Assembly: GCA_009845505.1 (NCBI GenBank) | Contig: VXZL01000174.1 | Location: forward strand, 1 to 5,858 | Source of the DNA: Candidatus Poribacteria bacterium | GTDB taxonomy: Bacteria > Poribacteria > WGA-4E > WGA-3G | Direction: 5' to 3' | DNA length: 5,858 bases | Shown here: positions 1-5,156 of the stretch, piece after piece | How positions within the stretch are numbered: position 1 is the stretch's first letter | Layout: each line of letters starts with the position of its first letter | Translations under genes and position numbers: made by a program | Notes under the pieces: generated by a model | Seen by the model: only the letters and a program-made list of their open reading frames with translations | Told to the model about the DNA's origin: nothing | Database searches by the model: none

Positions 1-23
1 TTTACTTTCAACACATATATCAC

Positions 24-290
24 TCAATACCTGATGACAAAATATTTACACACCCTTTTCGATTCTGCTGTCAGGGGATCCGCGGATGTCTCAGGCACTC
101 CCGTTTTTGTTAGCCGCTGCGTGATTGTCGAATATGCGGGTCTCTTGATGGGAGGCTCCGCCTGATGTATTTTCGGGCGCGCTCGAAACTGTGGAATAGG
201 GTTGGGTGGTTCATAGGTATTACGTACGGGCCGTTGTCCAACGGAATAATCAACAGCACTTCGTCCAACTCCAACGGGTTGCTCTTTCAT
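24..290 (-). CDS. Small proline-rich basic protein of unknown function (88 aa)
   Basis: I do not recognise this protein. The ATG at 290 overlaps the TGA stop of the preceding gene as ATGA, a classic translational-coupling arrangement. A GGGGGA motif (300-305) lies 9 bases upstream as a ribosome binding site. The frame also stays open upstream to an ATG at 398, but that start would overlap the preceding gene by 112 bases and lacks this support. The product has 12 prolines in 88 residues, mostly between residues 21 and 51. It has 15 Lys/Arg against 7 Asp/Glu, so it is clearly basic and probably largely disordered. No signal peptide, membrane segment or catalytic motif is visible. Its position as last gene of the AlbA_2 unit suggests an accessory or nucleic-acid-contacting partner, but that is inference. 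It could still be a chance frame; the coupling signals are the main argument that it is real. Confidence 0.45.
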   Translation of the reverse strand: MKEQPVGVGRSAVDYSVGQRPVRNTYEPPNPIPQFRARPKIHQAEPPIKRPAYSTITQRLTKTGVPETSADPLTAESKRVCKYFVIRY

Positions 291-541
291 AGAATCATAT
301 CCCCCATTTGCTGGTTCAACTGATTCTGAATTTTTTGGCGGTGTCGGCGTGTCAAGAGGACATCGTCCTTCAACATTTGCGAACCGATCAAGTACCATTC
401 TCGGTACTGTTCAAAAGCTGTCACTTTTACGAGATGGAGTCTGCCCTTATCGTATACGTGCATGCCGTTCCAGATAGGCGGTTTGTCCCATTCGTAAAGT
501 TGGCTTTCAATAGCGGTGATTTTGAAGGTAGGTGTAGGCAT
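287..541 (-). CDS. Small hypothetical protein (84 aa) behind the AlbA_2 gene
   Basis: I do not recognise this family. The ATG at 541 lies 6 bases after the TAA stop of the AlbA_2/GHKL gene. There is no strong SD at normal spacing; a GGAG sits 15 bases upstream inside the previous gene, so expression probably relies on translational coupling. The first half (residues 6-52) is rich in aromatic residues and looks like a compact folded core, with WDKPPIW, HVYDKG and EQYREWYLIG as landmarks. Residues 58-84 are hydrophilic and basic-amphipathic, starting LLTRRHRQK and continuing as a Gln/Asn-rich helix candidate. No membrane segment or signal peptide is visible. The folded-looking composition and the ATGA overlap with the next gene argue for a real gene. 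A role beside the AlbA_2 protein is inferred only from position. Confidence 0.6.
   Translation of the reverse strand: MPTPTFKITAIESQLYEWDKPPIWNGMHVYDKGRLHLVKVTAFEQYREWYLIGSQMLKDDVLLTRRHRQKIQNQLNQQMGDMIL
300..305 (-). promoter_or_regulatory. Ribosome binding site for the 88-aa gene
   Basis: GGGGGA on the minus strand, 9 bases before the ATG at 290. It lies inside the end of the preceding gene and favours the ATG at 290 over the longer frame starting at 398. Confidence 0.5.
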
Positions 542-547
542 TGGTTT

Positions 548-1768
548 TTACTGTTTCTCCACTTCGTGGGGGGACTTTGCTGCAAAAATCGTCAAACGTA
601 ATTCTTCGTCAAATACCTCATACACAGGTGTTTTCCCGCTTAGTGTTTCGCTTTCGTTCAAGATGATACCGACCCCTTCCCCTCGGCGTTCTAAAAAATG
701 TCGCCGAGCTACCTGCCTTCTCATATCATCGTCTAATGTAATTTCTGAAAGCAATCGTGCAAGGAGTTCATTACGTGTGGCTTGACTATAACGTAGATTG
801 TCCACTGTCACCGTATTTGCCAGTGCTCCCGGCGAGTAAAGTTCCAGCCGGTCGTCGAACATAAACAGCCGTATTTTTGAACCGGTTTTTGAATAGTCTC
901 TATGCACAACAGCGTTGACTATCGCTTCAAATATGGCGCGCATGCTATATTCTGGATAGTCTATTCTGCCAACATCCTTCCGCGCTGCGACTGCGTTATA
1001 TCTTTTAACAAACCTCATAGCGTGTATAATCTGTTGGTCAAGTGGTCCCTTAAAGTCCTGGGCATCAAGTTGGTGGTTTGCATCCATTTCCTTACTGAGA
1101 TAAAAAACGGCTTGAATGAAACTGTTGTAGAGGTAGTCATCAGGGTTCTCATGACACATCAGTACACCGGCTACAGAGGCACGGTTCTGACCATCTTCCT
1201 TGACGAGTAAACGCCTTTTAAGGAGTAAGTCTTCTACTTCATCTTCTGTGGCTCCTTCTGTGATAAACCGCTGGTAGAGGTCGCTCTTTAATGTATTTTC
1301 ATCTGTATTCGGGACGAACTGTTCGTCAAAGGCGATAATACGTGCTTGCGAGCGCGTTTGAAACAACCGCGCCAACTGTTCGGTGGGCATCTCCCTTTTA
1401 CTACTTCCTTGGCGTATGAAATAACCGTTAGAGGTCTTGTGAACAAACAGGCTTCTCGGTACCTCTATTTTTAACAGATTCTTACCGTCAATCCGTAGCT
1501 TTTCTGTAAAAATGAGAAGGATCGGATCAATACTGTCCTGACATATTTCAACGACTGTTTTTTCCGCGTTATCCAATTCCTGCCGGTTTAAACCAACGAT
1601 TTCGCCAGTGTCGTCAACCCCAATAAGTATTACGCCGCCCCTGGCATTGGCAAAAGCAGCGATCTCGTCAGCAAGGTTGCTTCTGCGCGGCAGTTCTCTT
1701 TTGAATTCTATCGTTGCGTCTTCGCCGAGATGTATTTTTTCTATGAGTTCCGTCAGGCTGTTAAACAT
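548..1768 (-). CDS. AlbA_2 (Schlafen-type) / GHKL ATPase-like DNA-binding protein, COG2865-like
   Basis: A 406-residue cytoplasmic protein of the family often annotated as putative DNA-binding, transcriptional regulator or RecG-related ATP-binding protein. The N-terminal AlbA_2 domain (Pfam PF04326, the Schlafen group) is shown by GEDATIEFKREL (residues 15-26), FANARGGVILIGVDD (39-53) and YFIRQGSSKREMP (116-128). The C-terminal HATPase_c_4-type region shows the N-box-like EAIVNAVVHRDYS (281-293), ELYSPG (309-314) and RRGEGVGI (361-368). No winged-helix tail follows, although some relatives have one. I chose the ATG at 1768 because GGAG lies 7 bases upstream; the in-frame ATG at 1804 has no SD and falls upstream of the predicted transcription start. 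Relatives occur frequently in restriction and defence islands, and the biochemical activity is usually unknown. The gene probably leads a unit with the two small genes behind it, driven by its own promoter. Confidence 0.9.
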   Translation of the reverse strand: MFNSLTELIEKIHLGEDATIEFKRELPRRSNLADEIAAFANARGGVILIGVDDTGEIVGLNRQELDNAEKTVVEICQDSIDPILLIFTEKLRIDGKNLLKIEVPRSLFVHKTSNGYFIRQGSSKREMPTEQLARLFQTRSQARIIAFDEQFVPNTDENTLKSDLYQRFITEGATEDEVEDLLLKRRLLVKEDGQNRASVAGVLMCHENPDDYLYNSFIQAVFYLSKEMDANHQLDAQDFKGPLDQQIIHAMRFVKRYNAVAARKDVGRIDYPEYSMRAIFEAIVNAVVHRDYSKTGSKIRLFMFDDRLELYSPGALANTVTVDNLRYSQATRNELLARLLSEITLDDDMRRQVARRHFLERRGEGVGIILNESETLSGKTPVYEVFDEELRLTIFAAKSPHEVEKQ

Positions 1769-1775
1769 GTCTTTT

Positions 1776-1779
1776 CTCC
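1776..1779 (-). promoter_or_regulatory. Ribosome binding site deciding the AlbA_2 gene start
   Basis: GGAG on the minus strand (within CGGAGAAAAGAC) lies 7 bases before the ATG at 1768. It supports this start over the in-frame ATG at 1804, which has no comparable site. Confidence 0.75.
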
Positions 1780-1794
1780 GGTTGTCTTGCTGAC

Positions 1795-1823
1795 AGTATA
1801 CCATTATTGCTACGTAATTTCAA
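1795..1823 (-). promoter_or_regulatory. Sigma70-type promoter for the AlbA_2 gene
   Basis: On the minus strand, TTGAAA (1818-1823) and TATACT (1795-1800) are separated by exactly 17 bases, each hexamer matching consensus at 5 of 6 positions. Transcription would start near 1788, giving a leader of about 20 bases that contains the SD at 1776-1779. The site lies in the gap after the res stop codon. It implies that the AlbA_2 gene and the two small genes can be expressed independently of the restriction genes. No terminator is visible between res and this promoter, so read-through is also possible. Confidence 0.7.
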
Positions 1824-1850
1824 GAAACAACGTTTTTGTGCAATGCCTTG

Positions 1851-4433
1851 CTATCTTCCCATGGAATACACATCAATATCCAATCGGGCGGATATTTCCA
1901 GAAATTCCTGATCACTGAACACCAACTGAAAAATACCGTGACGTGTGGGACCATCACGCACGACCATCCTACCTGCGGCATTGAATGCCCCCTCAAGCGT
2001 TTCTAACACTCTTCGCTTGTATTCGGTGTCAAGGTTACCTTCGAGATGCTGCCCTTTTGTGTCAAAAATCATGACGTGCTTCACGCCGCCAATTTCGTTT
2101 GCCATTGCGACAAAATCGGGGTAAATACGTCCTCGCTTCCAACCTTGCACGTAATACTCGCCGCGTTGACGCGCCGCGACTCGGTGCCACCATTGTAATG
2201 CAAGTTCCTCATCAAGATAATAGGCAAACCTTCTTTCCAGCTCGGAATCAAATTGCTGCTCAAATACCGTTTCAAACAGGGTTAGCTGCAACGGTTGATA
2301 ATCCCTTCTTAACAGGGGTCTATCATCAGAGGAGACCTGTATTTCATAACTGTCCACCATCTGGTAATTGGGTTCTTGGGTCTCCAAATCAAAACGGATC
2401 TCGCCCTGATCCAGTTTTCTGCGAAAAATCTGTTCTGCCTGTTTCTCGCCTTCACTTTTTACGTGTTCTCGTAGGACATGCGCGAGGTAAGAACGCCTAT
2501 CGTAGATGGCTGCTTCGGTTTCACCCTCCGTTCTGAGACGTTCGTACATCTGCTCTGCAATCCGAGCGGCTTGCCAGAGATTGGGCATTAGGTCAGACAG
2601 TCGCCGTGCAAAATCGGAAATGCTTATTTGCCTCTCAATGTGTGGTTCTTGCTCGGTATGGAAAACAGGTGGAGCCTCATCGACATCAACTGTTGCGGAT
2701 TGTCGTCGGACCCCCTCGGGTGCTGATGCGTTCGGGTCGGGCGGTTCAATTAGTGACCACTCTATATGCGGTAGGATATGTGCCTGATAATTGAGGCGGA
2801 CCCAATTTTCGCCATCTTTATGGAGGACCATCGGCAGATAAATGCTTTGATTCTGGAACTGTTGGCGACGTGTTATGGTTTGCCGCTCGATCTCTTGAAC
2901 TGCCTCTGTTTGCTGTGAACCTGATGCCCCCATCACTTCGTCCTCTAAGCCTGTTAGCCCTTCCGATTCCAAGCCGTTTCTAACTTGGGTGACAACGGTT
3001 GCGACCTCAGCGTTATTGCAATAGACGTAACACTGATCAAGCAATTCGTTACCGGTGCATTGGGCGTGGGGTTGCCGCATGACCCGACCTACGAGTTGCG
3101 TAATTGCCCTTTGTGCTTGTGTATTGTCGAGCATCACCAAGAGATAAGCGAAAGGACAATCCCACCCTTCCATCAGTGCGGACTTTGTGATAATCCAACG
3201 CACTTGCGAAAATTCGGAGAGTATATTTTCGCGACCGAGTTCATCGTTTTCGGCGGATTTGACACGAACTGCGTTCAAAGGCACCCCAAGATTTTGCGTA
3301 AGGTACTCCCGGACATCCTCGGCGTGGATTCGCACACCATCTCGCTGATCCCTCCCTGTTCGTTCAACTCGCACAACAGCGATAGGTCGGATATACCGTC
3401 CTGTGCTGTTTTCAAGTGCCCTTGCTTCGTTATCAAGCCGCTCAAGTTCGTCCGCTGCTTGTCCGAGTGTTAACTGCCACTCAGCGTTTGGGAACGAGGT
3501 TACCTGCACGGGTAACTTAATCATTTCCTCTTTTTTGAGGTCGGGGCCCCCAATATCAACGAGGAGGTTGCTAATCCCACGGTTCGGTGTAGCAGAGAGT
3601 TCGATTACCATCCGTGGGTCAAGACGGTTAATAGACTTGGCAAATTCTTCGTTTGCTGCCTGATTTCTTGCCCCATAAGCTTTATGTGCCTCGTCCAGCA
3701 CAACGATTGGACGGAGTATTTTGAACACGTTAAAGAGACTCTGTTTGATGAGTCCGCGTTCGGTATGACACTCCAGATCGGGGTATTCATTTAGCATCTC
3801 AGTATTGCCGAAGATGTTATCAATATCGGGGAAAAAGCTTGGGTAGCGTCCAGAATCCCGAAACATCCGGAGAAATTCTCTGCCCCTTTGCCGGTTGGTT
3901 GCTGGGAGCATCAACAGCATGACGCAGAGGTAGTTGGCGATGTCGTCTCTGTTGAAGGTGTCCTCTTTTTCGAGCATTTTGACGCGCCCTGCGCTTGCCC
4001 GATTCAACATTTTACGGTAAGGATGTTGCTTATCCCATAGAGCAGCTTTTGTTTGGGCGTAGATTGCCTTGCTTGGCACGATCCATAGGACTAACCCGCG
4101 TTGCCACGGAAGACGTTCTAATGCGGCGGCAGCGAGCAAAGTTTTACCACCACCTGTTGGCACTTTGAAGCAGATATGGGGAATTGGGCGGTTTGCCTCG
4201 TCGGTGCGGTCAACGTGTTCACCTGCAGTTGTTGCAACGCTGCCATTTTCCTTTAGTTTTTGCCACGCAGCTTTTGGATAATTGCGTAACTCATTGATAA
4301 GTGAGGTATCAATTTGTCTCTGCTGCAGCATCTCAATTGTAGTTTCTGAATCACGCCTTGCTTCCGCAAGTGCCTCTAACCAACGCGCCAAAGCGTCGAG
4401 TGCACCTCGCTGATACTCCTTTAGCTCCATCAT
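1851..4433 (-). CDS. res: Type III restriction-modification system, restriction subunit Res (helicase-nuclease)
   Basis: An ATP-dependent DNA translocase/endonuclease that acts with Mod to cut unmethylated DNA. Numbered from the ATG at 4433 (860 aa), the motifs in order are: N-terminal MELKEYQ (2-8); Walker A VPTGGGKT (91-98); DEAH box (247-250, in VVLDEAHKAYG); motif III SATP (280-283); motif V ALMEGWDCP (419-427); motif VI QLVGRVMRQP (446-455). The C-terminal PD-(D/E)XK nuclease shows SELERRFA (about 730-737), IYPDF (PD at 772-773) and DTKG (791-794). All expected catalytic residues are present, so the enzyme looks intact. The frame also extends to a GTG at 4472, but the ATG at 4433 (or the next codon, 4430) has an AAAGGA site and matches the family's usual N-terminus. 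The length suits a compact Res; EcoP15I Res is longer. The gene is separated from mod by hicAB, which is atypical because mod and res are usually adjacent. Confidence 0.95.
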   Translation of the reverse strand: MMELKEYQRGALDALARWLEALAEARRDSETTIEMLQQRQIDTSLINELRNYPKAAWQKLKENGSVATTAGEHVDRTDEANRPIPHICFKVPTGGGKTLLAAAALERLPWQRGLVLWIVPSKAIYAQTKAALWDKQHPYRKMLNRASAGRVKMLEKEDTFNRDDIANYLCVMLLMLPATNRQRGREFLRMFRDSGRYPSFFPDIDNIFGNTEMLNEYPDLECHTERGLIKQSLFNVFKILRPIVVLDEAHKAYGARNQAANEEFAKSINRLDPRMVIELSATPNRGISNLLVDIGGPDLKKEEMIKLPVQVTSFPNAEWQLTLGQAADELERLDNEARALENSTGRYIRPIAVVRVERTGRDQRDGVRIHAEDVREYLTQNLGVPLNAVRVKSAENDELGRENILSEFSQVRWIITKSALMEGWDCPFAYLLVMLDNTQAQRAITQLVGRVMRQPHAQCTGNELLDQCYVYCNNAEVATVVTQVRNGLESEGLTGLEDEVMGASGSQQTEAVQEIERQTITRRQQFQNQSIYLPMVLHKDGENWVRLNYQAHILPHIEWSLIEPPDPNASAPEGVRRQSATVDVDEAPPVFHTEQEPHIERQISISDFARRLSDLMPNLWQAARIAEQMYERLRTEGETEAAIYDRRSYLAHVLREHVKSEGEKQAEQIFRRKLDQGEIRFDLETQEPNYQMVDSYEIQVSSDDRPLLRRDYQPLQLTLFETVFEQQFDSELERRFAYYLDEELALQWWHRVAARQRGEYYVQGWKRGRIYPDFVAMANEIGGVKHVMIFDTKGQHLEGNLDTEYKRRVLETLEGAFNAAGRMVVRDGPTRHGIFQLVFSDQEFLEISARLDIDVYSMGR

Positions 4434-4442
4434 GGGGCTATA

Positions 4443-4448
4443 TCCTTT
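4443..4448 (-). promoter_or_regulatory. Ribosome binding site deciding the res start
   Basis: AAAGGA on the minus strand lies 9 bases before the ATG at 4433. It favours that start over the upstream in-frame GTG at 4472, which would place this site inside the coding sequence. Confidence 0.65.
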
Positions 4449-4499
4449 GAAAATATCTGAACCAGGATTCACTGGATTGTAAGATTTCCAAGATTATTT

Positions 4500-4790
4500 T
4501 TATCTTGATACATGTTGGTAGGAAGGCAAAACTATTTGTTTCTTTGATTTTAACTCTATACTAACAAATTCGGCTGAAACCCCTGAGGGTGTTTGATTAG
4601 GTAATTTTGAAGTGGGCTTTGGAACAGTTTCTCCGTCTTCTTGTAAACATTCGATATGAAATTTTATGGCTTCAGAGATTTCCCTACGTGTTTCTTCAAG
4701 TGTATCACCGACTGCTACACACACAGGAAGATCAGGAACATACGCACTATAATTTGTGTCGCCTTGTTCAAAAAACACGAGATAACGCAT
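4500..4790 (-). CDS. hicB: HicB-family antitoxin
   Basis: The antitoxin of a type II HicAB module, which binds and blocks the HicA RNase. The 96-residue product has the HicB fold signature (degenerate RNase H-like): MRYLVFFEQGDTNYSAYVPDL at the start, CVAVGDTLEETRREI (24-38) and the helix AIKFHIECLQEDGE (41-54) followed by VPKP. The usual LPGC is LPVC here (Val at residue 23). After residue 57 the tail is short, ending in a basic stretch (about 81-96), and no ribbon-helix-helix or helix-turn-helix domain is evident. It therefore resembles the short HicB type rather than DNA-binding HicB. The start overlaps the hicA stop as TAATG, and a strong AAAGGAG site precedes it. Autoregulation is usual for longer HicB proteins but is uncertain here. 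The res gene starts 66 bases downstream. Confidence 0.92.
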   Translation of the reverse strand: MRYLVFFEQGDTNYSAYVPDLPVCVAVGDTLEETRREISEAIKFHIECLQEDGETVPKPTSKLPNQTPSGVSAEFVSIELKSKKQIVLPSYQHVSR

Positions 4791-4990
4791 TAGTTAAAGT
4801 CTCCTTTTTTTAGAGAAGCCTGTTTCAAAATATAGTTCAATGTACGGGGATGGACATCTTTACCCATCTGTCCTGGAACTGTCACTTTTCCAGGTTTAGT
4901 TGGATGTTTAAAATGTCTATGGCTCCCTCTTGTTTTGTGAGCAAACCACCCATCATCTTTAAGTAGTTTGATTACTTCTCTAACTTTCAT
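4790..4990 (-). CDS. hicA: HicA-family mRNA interferase toxin
   Basis: A 66-residue toxin of the HicA (YcfA-like) family, which adopts a double-stranded-RNA-binding-like fold and cleaves mRNA, stopping translation when not bound by HicB. The sequence shows the full family pattern: MKVREVIKLLKDDGW at the N-terminus, RGSHRHFKHP (21-30) with the expected catalytic His24 in GSH, then GKVTVPGQMGKDV (34-46) and HPRTLNYILKQASL (47-60). The length is normal and no lesion is seen, so the toxin is probably active. The ATG at 4990 is the only methionine near the N-terminus, and no SD precedes it, suggesting weak initiation. The TAA stop overlaps the hicB start. The gene sits between mod and res and is AT-rich compared with both, which suggests it was inserted there. 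Confidence 0.95.
   Translation of the reverse strand: MKVREVIKLLKDDGWFAHKTRGSHRHFKHPTKPGKVTVPGQMGKDVHPRTLNYILKQASLKKGDFN
4801..4807 (-). promoter_or_regulatory. Strong ribosome binding site for hicB
   Basis: AAAGGAG on the minus strand, inside the end of hicA, 10 bases before the hicB ATG at 4790. It contrasts with hicA, which has no recognisable SD, and should favour antitoxin synthesis over toxin. Confidence 0.65.
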
Positions 4991-4997
4991 TATATAT

Positions 4998-5047
4998 GCG
5001 TAGATTTTTGTCTTGTGGTAGACTGCGGCCTTTAATATCTTCTACGC
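4998..5047. repeat. Second inverted repeat interleaved with the first
   Basis: GCGTAGA (4998-5004) is the perfect reverse complement of TCTACGC (5041-5047). Its arms alternate with those of the longer repeat in the order A, B, A', B'. Both repeats contain the same GTAGA/TCTAC core, giving four copies at 5000, 5018, 5041 and 5056. The left arm ends 8 bases before the hicA start codon. Confidence 0.5.
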
Positions 5048-5070
5048 TAATAAAGTCTACCACAGAACAA
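5008..5070. repeat. Long inverted repeat upstream of hicA, candidate operator
   Basis: The arm at 5014-5024 (TGTGGTAGACT) is the perfect reverse complement of 5054-5064 (AGTCTACCACA). The match extends outward after two mismatches through 5008-5011 and 5067-5070, giving 15 of 17 paired positions with a 29-base spacer. The right arm covers the -10 box of the predicted hicA promoter. Neither strand has a T-tract after the repeat, so a terminator is unlikely. An operator or a structured mRNA leader is the better reading. Which protein would bind is unknown, since this HicB has no evident DNA-binding domain. Confidence 0.7.
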
Positions 5071-5082
5071 GTAAAAAGTCAA
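5054..5082 (-). promoter_or_regulatory. Sigma70-type promoter for hicAB (and possibly res)
   Basis: On the minus strand, TTGACT (5077-5082, 5 of 6 to consensus) and TAGACT (5054-5059, 4 of 6) are separated by exactly 17 bases. Transcription would start near 5047, leaving a leader of about 57 bases before the hicA ATG. The -10 box and the adjacent spacer bases coincide with the right arm of the inverted repeat at 5054-5070, so a protein bound there could block RNA polymerase. No clear promoter was found just ahead of res, so this one may also supply res transcripts. Confidence 0.6.
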
Positions 5083-5121
5083 CGGTGTTGATAAATCCTT
5101 TTGTTGCAGCATACAATGGTG

Positions 5122-5145
5122 GAAAGCTTCGGCGTGCAGGCTTTC
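5122..5145. other. Small inverted repeat behind mod, probably not a terminator
   Basis: GAAAGC (5122-5127) and GCTTTC (5140-5145) can form a 6-bp stem with a 12-base loop, 11 bases beyond the mod stop codon. No T-tract follows on the minus strand, so it does not qualify as a rho-independent terminator. The rest of 5083-5156 contains nothing else I recognise. Confidence 0.25.
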
Positions 5146-5156
5146 TAAAGGCCCTA

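Noticed and set aside
902..1210. Plus-strand open frame of 102 codons opposite the AlbA_2 gene
   Set aside because: It is antisense to a well-supported coding region, with no recognisable domain or initiation signal.
1769..1804. Longer start for the AlbA_2 gene at the ATG at 1804
   Set aside because: This ATG has no SD and lies between the -10 and -35 boxes of the predicted promoter, while the ATG at 1768 has GGAG at 7 bases.
2985..3473. Plus-strand open frame of 162 codons inside res
   Set aside because: It lies wholly opposite the res helicase region, whose motifs are intact. The translation is Cys-rich with no domain pattern and no upstream SD case, so it is an antisense shadow.
4434..4472. 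GTG start adding 13 codons to res
   Set aside because: The added residues do not look like the family N-terminus, which begins close to MELKEYQ, and the good AAAGGA site serves the ATG at 4433. It remains possible but less likely.
4489..4507. CAAGAT/ATCTTG hairpin at the hicB stop codon as a terminator
   Set aside because: The stem is only 6 bp and AT-rich, with a 7-base loop and no T-tract after it on the minus strand.
4989..4994. Perfect TATAAT overlapping the hicA start codon
   Set aside because: The sequence 17 bases upstream is CACAAG, a poor -35 box, and transcription would start inside hicA past its only usable ATG.
5008..5070. Inverted repeat read as a terminator for mod or as mobile-element ends
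   Set aside because: There is no T-tract on either strand. The 29-base spacer holds no gene, and no matching copy of the arm is seen on the other side of hicAB near 4433-4500.
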